Assembly (NCBI RefSeq): GCF_041435095.1 | Contig: NZ_CP108025.1 | Span: forward strand, 3,162,001-3,226,000 | Source: Kitasatospora sp. NBC_00315 | Lineage (GTDB): Bacteria; Actinomycetota; Actinomycetes; Streptomycetales; Streptomycetaceae | Length of the DNA stretch: 64,000 nucleotides | Direction of reading: 5' to 3' | In this document: positions 1 through 8,697 of the stretch, piece by piece | Layout: every line of letters begins with the position of its first letter | Numbering within the stretch: the stretch's first letter is position 1 | Translations under genes and position numbers: made by a program | Notes under the pieces: generated by a model | The model's database searches: none | Told to the model about the DNA's origin: nothing | Seen by the model: the letters and a program-made list of their open reading frames with translations, nothing else

Positions 1-553
1 CGTTCCACAGGGCCGCGGTGGAGACGATCGCGGTGCCGTGCTGGTCGTCGTGGAAGATCGGGATGTCCAGGGCGTCCTGCAGCCTGCGCTCGATCTCGAA
101 GCAGCGGGGCGCCGAGATGTCCTCCAGGTTGACGCCGCCGAAGGAGGGGGCGAGCCGGACGACCGTCTCGACGATCTCGTCGACGTCCGTGCAGGCCAGC
201 GCGATCGGGACGGCGTCCACGCCGCCGAACTGCTTGAACAGGATGGCCTTGCCCTCCATCACGGGGAGCGAGGCCTCCGGGCCGATGTCGCCGAGCCCGA
301 GCACCGCGGTGCCGTCGGTGACGACCGCGACCACGTTGGACTTCCAGGTGTAGTCGTTCACCAGCTCGGGCTGCTCGGCGATGGCGGTGCAGACCCGGGC
401 GACGCCCGGGGTGTAGGCGAGGGACAGATCGTCCGCGTCGCGCACCGGCACCGTGGCCCTGACCTCCATCTTGCCGCCGCGGTGGAGCGCGAAGACGGCG
501 TCGACGGGGTCGATGGTGTCCTGGGTGTTGGGGTGGATGATCTCCGCTGCCAC
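1..553 (-). CDS. Malic enzyme (malate oxidoreductase), N-terminal part, cut by window edge
   Basis: Oxidative decarboxylation of malate to pyruvate with NAD(P)H formation, in the cytoplasm. About 184 codons lie in the window; the C-terminal part is beyond base 1. Family landmarks seen on the minus strand are YTPGVARVC near residue 48, [20 protein letters not shown] and [10 protein letters not shown], which belong to the malic N-terminal domain. The GTG at 553 is chosen because GAAGAGG lies five bases upstream and the protein then begins [16 protein letters not shown], as in actinomycete relatives. The ATG at 570 is out of frame. The NAD- or NADP-binding domain is not in view, so the cofactor cannot be judged. 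Divergent from the ABC transporter that follows. Confidence 0.93.
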   Translation of the reverse strand, partial: MAAEIIHPNTQDTIDPVDAVFALHRGGKMEVRATVPVRDADDLSLAYTPGVARVCTAIAEQPELVNDYTWKSNVVAVVTDGTAVLGLGDIGPEASLPVMEGKAILFKQFGGVDAVPIALACTDVDEIVETVVRLAPSFGGVNLEDISAPRCFEIERRLQDALDIPIFHDDQHGTAIVSTAALWN

Positions 554-1135
554 GATGACCTCTTCGTCATTGATCAGCGAGAGCGCGGTCCGACGGGCCG
601 GCGGCCCCGTCCAGGGAAGCTGGAAACCGGGTACGCCGAAGCGGACCCGGAACGGGGTCGGGGCGCTGCCGTCGGGCGGCGCCCTCGGGGTGAGGGTTTT
701 GGGTCTTATGTCTGCGCTGTGCTTCCGGGCCTGAGCGTAGGTCGGACGAAGGCATCGCACCTGTGCCTTTTCGTCCTCGTCACGTGCTCTTCATCCCATT
801 GACGGCCACTTGACGGGTCGGGTATCGGAAGGACCCGGCCCGGCGACGACAACGGGGGAACAGCACACACACCCGCAGGAGTGAACGCAGACACGGAGGG
901 GAGCCGGTGCCTCGGATACGGAGCCGGTGTCTCGGGCTTCCGGTCCTGCGCACCCCGAGTCTGTCGCGACTCGGCGGTCTGTGTTCGGGCTTCGGGGGTC
1001 ACCCGATACCAGATTCTGACACACCCGCCGCCCGTCCCATCGGAGCGGGATGCGAGGATCCCCTTTTTGGCCACCCGCCCGCACACCCCTGTGGACCCGA
1101 AGTGGCATCACCTCTCCTACCGGAGGAGTACCGCC
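554..1135. other. Divergent intergenic region, malic enzyme / ABC transporter
   Basis: No gene is supported here; the open frame entering from 881 lacks a lipoprotein-like start before 1136. A possible promoter for the transporter is TTGACG (799-804), 18 bases, TATCGG (823-828). A 15-base direct repeat (GAGCCGGTGYCTCGG) occurs at 901-915 and 921-935. A 7-bp hairpin (CCGAGTC/GACTCGG) lies at 955-974 in the presumed leader. None of these can be tied to a known regulator. Confidence 0.4.
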
Positions 1136-2071
1136 TTGCACCACCACCCTCACGCACGACAGCACCACCGCCGGTCCGTGCAGACCGGCGCCGCCCTCAC
1201 CGTCGCCGCCGCCCTGCTGCTGGCCGGCTGCGCCGGCCAGGGCGCCGCCAGGACCCCCCAGGACGAGGCCAGGGCAGCCGTTCCGCAGGCCCTGCGCAGC
1301 GCCGGCGTCCTGCGGGTCGGCACGGACCTGAACTACCCGCCGGTCGAGTTCCGCGGCCCGGACGGGAAGCCGGCCGGCCTCGACCCCGATCTCGCGAACG
1401 CGCTCGGCGACCTGCTCGGCCTGCGGGTCGAGATCGTCGACACCCCGTTCGACAAGCTGATACCGGGGCTCAACGACAAGCAGTTCGACATCGCGATGTC
1501 CGCGCTCAGCGACGTCCCGCAGCGCCGGGACGGCACCGACGACGCCGGCAAGCCGACCGGACAGGCCGGCGTCGACTTCGTGGACTACTTCATCGCCGGC
1601 ACCTCGATCCTGGTGCCGAAGGGCAACCCGAAGGGCGTACGGACCCTGGAGGACCTCTGCGGGACCACCATCGCCCTGCAGCGCGGCACCACCCAGGACG
1701 AGCTGCTCGGCCGGCAGGCCGCCGCGTGCGCCCGGCTGGGCAAGCCGCTGCAGATCCACCGCTTCGACAGTGACGCCGAGGCGCTCGCCGAGGTCGCCTC
1801 CGGCAAGGCGGTGGCCGGCTTCAACGACTACCCGGTGGCGGCCTACGCCGCGAAGACCACCGACGGCGGCAACCGGTTCCAGGTGGCCGGGGCCCAGTCC
1901 CAGTCCAGCCCCTACGGAATCGCGACGGCCAAGAGCGAGACGGCCCTGCGGGACGTCCTGGCCACGGCCCTCAACCAGCTGATCCGTAACGGCGAGTACG
2001 GCAAGATCCTCGCGAAGTGGGACATCGCCGACGGAGCGGCCCAGACGGCGGTGGTCAACGGCGGCCTGTGA
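1136..2071 (+). CDS. ABC transporter substrate-binding lipoprotein, polar amino-acid type (SBP_bac_3)
   Basis: Extracellular lipid-anchored binding protein for an amino acid or similar small polar solute. TTG at 1136 is chosen because GGAGGAG sits seven bases upstream and it gives a proper lipoprotein signal: HHHPHARQHHRR, a hydrophobic stretch and the lipobox LLLAGC. The frame is open further upstream, but a start there would bury the signal peptide. The mature protein (311 aa precursor) has the family 3 layout: RVGTDLNYPPVEF near the N-terminus, then LDPDLANALGDLLGL, and a Cys pair (EDLCGTTIALQ and AACARLGK) that probably forms a disulfide. It is paralogous to the next gene, and both precede a single permease and ATPase. 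The 407-base gap between the two suggests separate promoters. Substrate unknown. Confidence 0.88.
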   Translation: MHHHPHARQHHRRSVQTGAALTVAAALLLAGCAGQGAARTPQDEARAAVPQALRSAGVLRVGTDLNYPPVEFRGPDGKPAGLDPDLANALGDLLGLRVEIVDTPFDKLIPGLNDKQFDIAMSALSDVPQRRDGTDDAGKPTGQAGVDFVDYFIAGTSILVPKGNPKGVRTLEDLCGTTIALQRGTTQDELLGRQAAACARLGKPLQIHRFDSDAEALAEVASGKAVAGFNDYPVAAYAAKTTDGGNRFQVAGAQSQSSPYGIATAKSETALRDVLATALNQLIRNGEYGKILAKWDIADGAAQTAVVNGGL

Positions 2072-2478
2072 TCCGCCGCGCGCGGCGCCCGGGCGGGTCT
2101 ACCGCTCGGGCGCGACCAGCTCTGCATACTTATACACAGGGTGACAGGGACACGGTATTCGTCCGAATAGCGGACAGCAACCCCCCTCGTTATCCGATTT
2201 TGATCTGGATAAGGGCATTCTTGCGGTCATCTGATGACAGGATTCCCAACAACTCGGACTGAACCGGCCACTGGTCGCGACGGTTCGGTCGGCGTCCACC
2301 TCGGCGGAGGGTGGCGGAGCAGTACCCGGCACCACCTGCAGACCCCGGCCGGCCCGGACCGGCCCGTACACCCGTACGGAACCCGTACAGCGCCGTACGG
2401 CCCGCCGGATCCCCCGGTGCACCGCTTCCCCCGGCGGCGCACTCCGCCCGCCCTCTCCCTCAGGAGGAGATCTCCCCC
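2072..2478. promoter_or_regulatory. Intergenic region with two palindromes before the second binding-protein gene
   Basis: No gene is seen in this 407-base gap. Base composition between about 2120 and 2260 is less GC-rich than its surroundings. Two inverted repeats stand out: TATTCG-TC-CGAATA (2156-2169) and TTATCC-N11-GGATAA (2190-2212). They are typical in size for dimeric repressor or activator operators and lie 21 bases apart. The regulator is unknown. Confidence 0.45.
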
Positions 2479-3417
2479 ATGACCGCCCGTACCCTGCGCA
2501 CCCGCCTTCTGCTGGCCGGTGCCGTCCTCGCCTCCGCCTCGCTGACCCTGACCGCCTGCGGCAGCAGCGGCTCCGGCGGCAGCAGCGCCGGCTCCAGCGG
2601 CGCGAGCGCCGGCGCGAGTGTCGCCGCCGTCACGGCCGACCCCAAGCTGGCCGCCCTGGTGCCCGCCGACATCAAGGCCGGCGGCAAGCTGGTCGTCGGC
2701 GCCGACGCCTCCTACGCCCCGAACGAGTTCCAGGACGACAAGGGCACCATCGTCGGCATGGACGTCGACCTGGCCAACGCCGTCGCCCAGAAGCTCGGCC
2801 TGAAGGCGGACGTCCAGAACGCCGGCTTCACCGCGATCATCCCGGGCATCGGCGCGAACAAGTACCAGCTCGGGATGAGCTCCTTCACCGACACCAAGGA
2901 GCGCGAGCAGACCGTCGACATGGTCACCTACTTCACCGCGGGCACCGCCAGCGCGGTCAAGAAGGGCAACCCGGACAAGATCTCCGCCGACGACCTCTGC
3001 GGCAAGAAGATCGCCGTCCAGACCGGCACCACCCAGGCGGACGCGATCACCGACGTGATCAACCCGGCCTGCGTCAAGGCCGGCAAGCCGACCGTCCCGA
3101 ACAACGGTGACAAGTTCGACCTGCAGACCGACGTCACCAACGCCGTGGTCTCCGGCCGCGACCAGGTCATGATGGCCGACTCCCCGGTCATCGACTACGC
3201 GCTCAAGCAGACCGAGGGCCAGCTGGAGAAGCTGGGCTCCACCACCGACTCCGCCCCGTACGGCATCGCGCTGGCCAAGGGCTCCGCGCTCACCCCGGCC
3301 GTCCAGGGCGCGGTGCAGGCGCTGATCGACGACGGCACGTACAAGCAGATCCTGCAGAAGTGGGGCGTCGAGGCCGGCGCCGTCGACAAGGCCCAGCTCA
3401 ACGCTGCCGTCAGCTGA
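2479..3417 (+). CDS. ABC transporter substrate-binding lipoprotein, polar amino-acid type
   Basis: Second extracellular binding lipoprotein of the amino-acid ABC system (312 aa). The ATG at 2479 follows AGGAGGAGA by eight bases. The signal peptide (TARTLRTR, hydrophobic core) ends in the lipobox TLTAC, followed by a Ser/Gly linker. Family 3 features are LVVGADASYAPNEF, GMDVDLANAVAQKLGL, IPGIGANKYQLGMSSFTDT and the Cys pair in DDLCGKKIAVQ and NPACVKAGK. It lies directly upstream of the permease and ATPase genes, so it is the likelier dedicated partner; the upstream paralog may widen the substrate range. Two palindromes upstream hint at specific regulation. Confidence 0.9.
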   Translation: MTARTLRTRLLLAGAVLASASLTLTACGSSGSGGSSAGSSGASAGASVAAVTADPKLAALVPADIKAGGKLVVGADASYAPNEFQDDKGTIVGMDVDLANAVAQKLGLKADVQNAGFTAIIPGIGANKYQLGMSSFTDTKEREQTVDMVTYFTAGTASAVKKGNPDKISADDLCGKKIAVQTGTTQADAITDVINPACVKAGKPTVPNNGDKFDLQTDVTNAVVSGRDQVMMADSPVIDYALKQTEGQLEKLGSTTDSAPYGIALAKGSALTPAVQGAVQALIDDGTYKQILQKWGVEAGAVDKAQLNAAVS

Positions 3418-3462
3418 CCCTCGTCGTCCTCGTTCCACAGCGACCTGTTCTGAGGCCACAAA

Positions 3463-4449
3463 GTGAACTCTCTCCACAAGGGGCCGGCGGCCCCGGGACG
3501 GCCTGATGTCATCAAGGCCGTCCCGGTACGCCACCCCGGACGCTGGGTCGGCGCGGCGGTCATCCTGCTGCTCGCGGCCATGCTGATCCACGCCGTTCTG
3601 ACCGTTCCCGCCTTCAAGTGGGATCTCGTCGGCCACTACCTGTTCGACAGTCGCATCCTGCACGGCCTGGTGGTCACCCTGGAGCTGACCGCCCTGTCCA
3701 TGGTGATGGGTGTGGTCGGCGGCATTCTGCTCGCCGTGATGCGGCTCTCGCCGAACCCGCTGCTCTCCGGCACGGCCTGGGTCTACATCTGGGTGTTCCG
3801 CGGGACTCCCGTGCTGGTCCAGCTGGTGTTCTGGAACTTCCTCGGCGTGCTCTGGGCCAAGATCTCGATCGGCGTCCCGTTCGGCCCGGCCTTCTGGTCC
3901 GAGCAGACCAACGTCCTGATCCCGACCTTCGTCGCGGCCCTGCTGGGCCTCGGGCTCAACGAGGCCGCCTACATGGCGGAGATCGTCCGCGGCGGTATCC
4001 AGTCGGTGGACGAGGGTCAGCTGGAGGCCTCCCAGGCGCTCGGCATGAACCGCTTCGACGCCATGCGGCGGATCATCCTGCCACAGGCCATGCGCGTGAT
4101 CATCCCGCCGACCGGCAACGAGACCATCTCGATGTTGAAGACCACCTCGCTGGTCAGCGTCATCGCGCTGGAGGAGCTGTTCCGGGCCGGGCAGAACATC
4201 TACTCGCGCAACTTCCAGAGCATCCCGCTGCTGATCGTGGTCAGCCTCTGGTACCTGTTCCTGACCTCGATCCTCACGATCGGGCAGTACTACATCGAGC
4301 GGCACTACGCCCGCGGCTCCAACCGCTCCCTGCCGCCGACGCCGGTGCAGCGGCTGAAGAGGCTGGTGGGCGGCGGCCGGCCGGCACCGGAACCGAAGGC
4401 CGCGGACGCGGCCGTCCACGGCGGCGGCGAAGACGGAGGTGCGGCATGA
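3463..4449 (+). CDS. Amino-acid ABC transporter permease (HisM/GlnP type)
   Basis: Integral membrane subunit of the polar amino-acid importer, 328 aa. Several hydrophobic segments are visible (about residues 28-50, 65-95, 100-130 and 250-280). The family signature [14 protein letters not shown] is present, and the coupling loop that contacts the ATPase reads [20 protein letters not shown]. The start is GTG with only a weak ribosome binding site. The charged C-terminal tail (after about 290) is long and low in complexity. The last four bases overlap the ATPase start (ATGA), indicating translational coupling. Only one permease gene is present, so the channel is probably a homodimer. Confidence 0.92.
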   Translation: MNSLHKGPAAPGRPDVIKAVPVRHPGRWVGAAVILLLAAMLIHAVLTVPAFKWDLVGHYLFDSRILHGLVVTLELTALSMVMGVVGGILLAVMRLSPNPLLSGTAWVYIWVFRGTPVLVQLVFWNFLGVLWAKISIGVPFGPAFWSEQTNVLIPTFVAALLGLGLNEAAYMAEIVRGGIQSVDEGQLEASQALGMNRFDAMRRIILPQAMRVIIPPTGNETISMLKTTSLVSVIALEELFRAGQNIYSRNFQSIPLLIVVSLWYLFLTSILTIGQYYIERHYARGSNRSLPPTPVQRLKRLVGGGRPAPEPKAADAAVHGGGEDGGAA

Positions 4450-5246
4450 CCGATCCGACGGAGATCCCCGGTGGCGTGACCGCCACGGGCCCGATGGTGA
4501 AGGCCGAGGGCGTGCACAAGTCCTACGGCCTGGTCGAGGTGCTCAAGGGCATCGACCTGGAGGTCCGGCAGGGCGAGGTGTTCTGCCTGGTCGGCCCGTC
4601 CGGCTCGGGCAAGTCGACCTTCCTGCGGTGCATCAATCACCTGGAGAAGGTCAACGCCGGCCGGCTCTGGGTCGACGGCGAGCTGGTCGGCTACCGCCAG
4701 AAGGGCGACAAGCTGTACGAGCTCAAGGACCGCGAGGTCGCGATGAAGCGTCGTGACATCGGCATGGTGTTCCAGCGCTTCAACCTCTTCCCGCACATGA
4801 CCGCCGTCGAGAACGTCATCGAGGCGCCGATCCAGGTCAAGGGCGAGACCAAGGCGGCCGCCCGGGAGCGGGCGATGGCGCTGCTGGAGCGGGTGGGGCT
4901 GGCCGAGAAGGCCGGGAACTACCCGTCCCAGCTCTCGGGCGGCCAGCAGCAGCGGGTGGCCATCGCCCGTGCGCTGGCCATGGAGCCCAAGCTGATGCTC
5001 TTCGACGAGCCCACCTCGGCGCTCGACCCCGAGCTGGTCGGCGACGTCCTGGACGTCATGCGGGGGCTCGCCGAGGACGGCATGACGATGATCGTCGTCA
5101 CCCACGAGATGGGCTTCGCCCGCGAGGTCGGCGACGCGCTGGTGTTCATGGACGGCGGCGTGGTGGTCGAGTCGGGCAACCCGCGCGAGGTGCTCACCAA
5201 TCCGCAGCACGAGCGGACCAGGGCGTTCCTCTCCAAGGTGCTCTGA
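4446..5246 (+). CDS. Amino-acid ABC transporter ATP-binding protein (GlnQ type)
   Basis: Cytoplasmic ATPase that drives the importer, 266 aa. Walker [10 protein letters not shown] at 50-58, Q-loop Q110 ([11 protein letters not shown]), signature LSGGQ at 163-167, Walker [13 protein letters not shown] from 183 and switch His220 (VVTHEMGFA). All catalytic positions look intact. It overlaps the permease by four bases and closes the operon; a 13-bp hairpin follows 15 bases after the stop. The wording of the conserved stretches ([24 protein letters not shown]) is typical of the polar amino-acid family. Confidence 0.96.
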   Translation: MTDPTEIPGGVTATGPMVKAEGVHKSYGLVEVLKGIDLEVRQGEVFCLVGPSGSGKSTFLRCINHLEKVNAGRLWVDGELVGYRQKGDKLYELKDREVAMKRRDIGMVFQRFNLFPHMTAVENVIEAPIQVKGETKAAARERAMALLERVGLAEKAGNYPSQLSGGQQQRVAIARALAMEPKLMLFDEPTSALDPELVGDVLDVMRGLAEDGMTMIVVTHEMGFAREVGDALVFMDGGVVVESGNPREVLTNPQHERTRAFLSKVL

Positions 5247-5260
5247 CCCCTCGGTCACCC

Positions 5261-5291
5261 GGCGCCCGGCAGGCCCGTCCTGCCGGGCGCC
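5261..5291 (+). terminator. Hairpin terminator after amino-acid ABC operon
   Basis: Perfect 13-bp inverted repeat GGCGCCCGGCAGG / CCTGCCGGGCGCC with a 5-base loop, 15 bases after the ATPase stop. No T-run follows, as is common in streptomycete terminators. Confidence 0.65.
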
Positions 5292-5359
5292 GCCGCGTTC
5301 GCCCCCGGAGGTAATAGGCTGGAGGCACCTCACCCGTTACCGGCCCCGGAAGGACCACC

Positions 5360-5989
5360 GTGGAGCTCGCCTCCTACGCCGACTACGCCGTCCGGCTCGT
5401 CAACAGCGAGCAGCCGTGGCGCGGTACCGACGAGCTGACCTCGGTGGACGCCGTCCGGGCCCTGTTCGGCAGCCCCTCGCGCGCCGCCTCGCTGGCCGAC
5501 GAGTCGGACCTGCCCCGGCTGCGGGCCGCCCGCACCCGGCTGCGCGGCGTCTTCGAGGCGGCCGCCGAGGGGGACGAGGTCCGCGGGGTCGACCTGCTCA
5601 ACAGCCTGATGGTCGAGTACCCGGTCAGCCCGCTGGTCTCCGGCCACGACTACCTGGACGAGAACGGCCGCCCCCGCTGGCACCTGCACCTCGCCGACAA
5701 CGCCCCGACCGCGGCCGCCAACTACACGGCGGTCGCCTGCATGGGCCTGGCCATCCATCTGACCGGCCTCGGCGCCGACCGGCTCGGCATCTGTCAGGCC
5801 GCGCCCTGCCGCAACGCCTATCTCGACACCTCCACCAACCGGTCGCGCCGCTACTGCTCGGACCGCTGCGCGACCCGCGCCAACGTCGCCGCCTACCGGG
5901 CCCGCAAACGGCAGGAGGCGCTGGAGGGCGAGGCCGGTACCGGCCGCACCGCCGCCGTGGCCTCGCCCGCGGCTACCGCTCGGGGCTGA
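5360..5989 (+). CDS. CGNR zinc-finger (ABATE-domain) regulator-like protein
   Basis: Probable transcription regulator of 209 aa. The N-terminal two thirds (ELASYADYAVRLVNSEQPWR onward) resembles the stress-associated ABATE domain. The C-terminus carries the CGNR-type zinc finger: Cys-x5-Cys at CQAAPC, the signature LDTSTNRSRRYCSDRCATR, then a basic tail AAYRARKR. The name-giving CGNR tetrapeptide is CATR here, so the second Cys pair is kept while the Gly-Asn is not. GTG start with AAGGA seven bases upstream. Its 3' end overlaps the convergent sodX gene by 17 bases. Target genes unknown. Confidence 0.78.
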   Translation: MELASYADYAVRLVNSEQPWRGTDELTSVDAVRALFGSPSRAASLADESDLPRLRAARTRLRGVFEAAAEGDEVRGVDLLNSLMVEYPVSPLVSGHDYLDENGRPRWHLHLADNAPTAAANYTAVACMGLAIHLTGLGADRLGICQAAPCRNAYLDTSTNRSRRYCSDRCATRANVAAYRARKRQEALEGEAGTGRTAAVASPAATARG

Positions 5990-6422
5990 GCCAGACCCCG
6001 AGCCTCCGCGCCAGCCCGGGAACCCGCGCCAGCGGACCGGCCAGCAGCGTCCGCTCCAGTCCTCGCGAGGGCGCCAGCCAGGCCGGCCGGGGGCGGACCC
6101 TGAACAGCACCCGGCCGAGCACCAACTCGTCGGGTACGGCCCCGAACTGACGGCTGTCGCTGTCGACCGGACGATTGTCCGAAAGCAGCCACCAGCCTCC
6201 CCGCCGGCGACCGTCGGCCCGTTTCACCAGGGTCAGGTCCTGCTGCAGCGGGTGCCGGAACAGCACCACCGCGCCGGGTCTGATCCGCGCGCCGTACCGG
6301 ACCACCACCAGGTCGCCGTCGTGCAGCGTCGGCACCATCGACGGCCCGGCCACGTCGGCCACCCCGAACGGCAGCGGCCCGCCGCCGGGCGGACCGCCCA
6401 CCGGCTCCTCCATGCGCCCCAC
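5973..6422 (-). CDS. sodX: Nickel superoxide dismutase maturation protease SodX (signal-peptidase-like, S26)
   Basis: Protease of the signal peptidase fold, predicted to trim the N-terminal leader of nickel superoxide dismutase so that the nickel hook can form. With the GTG at 6422 (AGGAGG six bases upstream) it is 149 aa. The serine motif GPSMVPTLHDGD gives Ser28, and LTLVKR gives Lys67, the Ser/Lys dyad of family S26. LLSDN-(R/P)-V-D-S later in the chain matches the conserved GDN/SD box. An ATG at 6413 is the alternative start. Divergent from sodN across 176 bases; this neighbour is the main reason to call it SodX rather than a general signal peptidase. Few hydrophobic stretches are seen, so it may be soluble or peripheral. 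Confidence 0.88.
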   Translation of the reverse strand: MGRMEEPVGGPPGGGPLPFGVADVAGPSMVPTLHDGDLVVVRYGARIRPGAVVLFRHPLQQDLTLVKRADGRRRGGWWLLSDNRPVDSDSRQFGAVPDELVLGRVLFRVRPRPAWLAPSRGLERTLLAGPLARVPGLARRLGVWLSPER

Positions 6423-6598
6423 GCCCAACCTCCTCCGGTTCACGGCGTCCAGTGTCCCGCACCGGGGCCTCGCCACCCCTGTCCGAAATCAACCGGTTCG
6501 GTCTCCGTCTTTGGCCCTAGGCCCCAGGGGCTGCCGCGAAACCCGGCGCCGGGCGGGGTAATCTCGGCCCGGGAAGACGATCTAATGGAAGGGCTCCC

Positions 6599-6994
6599 AT
6601 GTTCTCTCGTCTGTTTGCACCTCGCGCCACCGCCCACGCCCACTGCGACCTGCCCTGCGGTGTGTACGACCCGGCCCAGGCCCGTATCGAGGCCGAGTCC
6701 GTGAAGGCCACCCAGGAGAAGTACCTGGCCAACGAGGACGCGCACTTCCGCGCCCGCGCCATCATCATCAAGGAGCAGCGCGCCGAGGCCGTCAAGCACC
6801 ACATCTCGGTGCTGTGGAGCGACTACTTCAAGGCCCCGCACTTCGAGAAGTACCCGCAGCTGCACCAGCTCATCAACGACACCCTGAAGGCCGCCTCGGC
6901 CACCAAGGCGTCGACGGACCCGGCCACCGGCCAGGCCCTGCTCGACCTCATCGCCGAGGTCGACAAGATCTTCTGGGAGACCAAGCAGGCCTGA
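6599..6994 (+). CDS. sodN: Nickel-containing superoxide dismutase
   Basis: Dismutation of superoxide with a mononuclear nickel centre, cytoplasmic, normally a homohexamer. The 131-aa precursor starts with a 14-residue leader (MFSRLFAPRATAHA) that must be removed to expose His15 as the new N-terminus. The nickel hook HCDLPCGVYDP follows, with Cys16 and Cys20 as ligands (Cys2 and Cys6 of the mature enzyme). Length and hook agree with the family throughout. The divergent protease gene sodX lies upstream, and a strong hairpin follows the stop. In relatives, expression depends on nickel; I could not identify an operator with confidence. Confidence 0.97.
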   Translation: MFSRLFAPRATAHAHCDLPCGVYDPAQARIEAESVKATQEKYLANEDAHFRARAIIIKEQRAEAVKHHISVLWSDYFKAPHFEKYPQLHQLINDTLKAASATKASTDPATGQALLDLIAEVDKIFWETKQA

Positions 6995-7040
6995 CGCCCG
7001 GTCCGGGCACATCCGCCCGGCCGGCGCCGCGCGCCGCTCG

Positions 7041-7076
7041 ACGAAGCCCCCCGCCCTTACGGGCGGGGGGCTTCGT
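7041..7076 (+). terminator. Strong hairpin terminator after sodN
   Basis: Perfect 16-bp inverted repeat (ACGAAGCCCCCCGCCC, loop TTAC, then its complement), 46 bases after the sodN stop. Confidence 0.85.
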
Positions 7077-7462
7077 CACGCCGTCAGCAGGCCGACCGGG
7101 CCCCGGACTGACCGTGCGTCGGACGGCCGGGGCGACGGTGCGGGGCGGGCGACCGGAGCCACCGTCCGGAGCGACGGTCCGGCGGCCGGGCGGAGCCACG
7201 GAGCCGCCATGAGCGGTCCCCGGCCGTGGGCGCCGGGGCCGCCCGCCCCGCCCCGGCACCGCGCGGTCCGACGCCGCGCGCCCCCTCGACCGCGTCCCCT
7301 CGTGCCCGTACCCCGTACCCCGCCCGCCGTCTGCCGTCCGCCGTCCGCCGTCCGGGACGGCTGGAGGAGCCCGGTCCGGGTGTCGTCCGGAGCGGGTCGC
7401 CCGGGGCTCCCGGGCGTAGGCTCGTGGGTACGGGGAAAGCCACCGGACGAAGGAGTACGACC
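7077..7462. other. GC-rich gap between sodN and SnoaL-like gene
   Basis: No gene is supported. The stretch is very GC-rich with degenerate runs of CCGTCCG type near 7325-7350. The open frame entering the next gene from 7226 is Arg/Pro-rich and not protein-like. The promoter of the next gene must lie here but cannot be pinned down. Confidence 0.4.
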
Positions 7463-7837
7463 ATGGCCACCATGGCGGCACCGACCGCCTTCGACACCGC
7501 AGCGCTCCGCGAGGGCATCGAGCACCGGGACGCCGAGACGCTGCTCGCGCTCTACGCGGACGACGCCGAGCTCCGCATGGTCGATCACCGGACCCAGCCG
7601 AGCCACCCGCTGGTCGTGCACGGCCGGTCGGAGATCGGCGCGATGCTGACCGACGTGTACGGCCGCGAGATGACCCACAAGCTGGAGCAGGTTCTGGTCC
7701 AGGGCGACCACGTCGCCTTCATGGAGTCCTGCGCCTACCCGGACGGGGTCAAGGTGCTCTGCACCTCGATCGCCGACCTCAAGGACGGCCGGATCGTCGG
7801 CCAGACGTCCATCCAGGCCTGGGACGAGCAGGAGTAG
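7463..7837 (+). CDS. SnoaL-like / NTF2-like small protein
   Basis: A 124-aa protein of the cone-shaped NTF2/SnoaL fold, a family that includes small-ligand binding proteins and isomerases. The pattern is typical: an N-terminal helix (LREGIEHRDAETLLALYADDAELRMVDH), a proline/glycine turn, HGRSEIGAMLTDVY, then beta strands rich in V, G and D ending in a Trp-containing strand. ATG 7463 has AAGGAG eight bases upstream; an internal ATG at 7472 is possible. No catalytic residues can be assigned and the substrate is unknown. It probably stands alone between the sodN terminator and an acetyltransferase gene that seems to have its own promoter. Confidence 0.8.
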   Translation: MATMAAPTAFDTAALREGIEHRDAETLLALYADDAELRMVDHRTQPSHPLVVHGRSEIGAMLTDVYGREMTHKLEQVLVQGDHVAFMESCAYPDGVKVLCTSIADLKDGRIVGQTSIQAWDEQE

Positions 7838-7903
7838 CCCGCGCGCCGGCCCCGCCGGATCGGCACATCCCGCCCGGCCGGCGGTTTGAGTACCCTCGAC
7901 AAC

Positions 7904-8380
7904 ATGATCCGTACAGCCGCCACCACCGATGTCCCGGTCATCCACGCCATGATCCGCGAACTCGCGGACTACGAGAAGGCCCTGCACGAGGCGCAGGCCA
8001 CGCAGGAACAGCTGAGCGAGGCGCTGTTCGGCGCGAACCCGGCGCTGTTCGGTCTGATCGCAGAGGACGACGACAGCGGCGAGCCGGTCGGTTTCGCGCT
8101 CTGGTTCCTCAACTTCTCGACCTGGCGCGGTACCCACGGCATCTATCTGGAGGACCTGTACGTCAGTCCGGCCGCCAGGGGCGGCGGGCACGGCAAGGCG
8201 CTCCTGCTGGAGCTGGCGCGGATCGCGGTCGAGCGCGGCTACTCGCGGGTCGAGTGGTCGGTGCTGGACTGGAACGAGCCGTCGATCAACTTCTACAGGT
8301 CGCTCGGCGCGGTGCCGATGGACGACTGGACGGTGCACCGGCTCACCGACGAGGCGCTGACCCGGGCCGGCACCCGCTGA
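7904..8380 (+). CDS. GNAT-family N-acetyltransferase (diamine acetyltransferase-like)
   Basis: Acetyl-CoA-dependent transferase, 158 aa. The acetyl-CoA loop reads YVSPAARGGGHGKALL, a match to the R/Q-x-x-G-x-G/A pattern. The flanking text (YEKALHEAQATQEQLSEALF, WRGTHGIYLEDLYV, WNEPSINFYRSLGA) is close to the spermidine/spermine or thialysine acetyltransferase subgroup, so an amine substrate is likely. ATG 7904 is preferred over the TTG at 7886: TACCCT (7891-7896) sits seven bases before it and there is no ribosome binding site, which suggests a leaderless mRNA. Confidence 0.85.
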   Translation: MIRTAATTDVPVIHAMIRELADYEKALHEAQATQEQLSEALFGANPALFGLIAEDDDSGEPVGFALWFLNFSTWRGTHGIYLEDLYVSPAARGGGHGKALLLELARIAVERGYSRVEWSVLDWNEPSINFYRSLGAVPMDDWTVHRLTDEALTRAGTR

Positions 8381-8697
8381 CCCGGCAGAACGCGCCGGGA
8401 GCCGCCGAAAGACATGCCGTCCGCCCCCTGACACCCCGCTTCGCGAGGGCTACCATGAGTGACCCCCGTTACCGGAGTCGCTCGTTCCCGTGGCGACGGT
8501 CGGGGATCGCGACATCCGTCCGCCGATAGCGGTAACGTCTCGGGCGGATGCGCGGCGTCCGGCGTCCCCTACCGGGGTATGAACCGGTACGTACCGCACC
8601 ACCCCTCTGGACAGTTGGGGCGAAGCAGTTGAGCCAAGCAACAGACAGTGCCGCGGCCTCGAGGCCGGAAGCACAGCGCGTCACCCAGGAGGTGAGG
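8381..8697 (+). promoter_or_regulatory. Leader and promoter region of the anti-sigma/sigma operon
   Basis: This 317-base gap holds no convincing gene, although the frame of the anti-sigma factor is open from 8548. It most likely contains the operon promoters. In S. coelicolor the sigH operon has several promoters, some stress-induced; I cannot assign individual boxes here. Imperfect inverted repeats around 8440-8520 (for example CGGTCGGGGATCGCGACATCCG) could be operators. Confidence 0.35.

Noticed and set aside
2227..4419. Very long minus-strand open frame (730 codons) opposite the ABC transporter genes, and many others like it
   Set aside because: Composition is Gly/Asp/Arg/Val-rich and repetitive, as expected for the complement of high-GC coding sequence. 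The plus-strand genes have clear motifs.
5893..6492. Alternative minus-strand frame over sodX
   Set aside because: Gly/Arg/Ala-rich shadow; the overlapping frame has the signal-peptidase Ser and Lys motifs.
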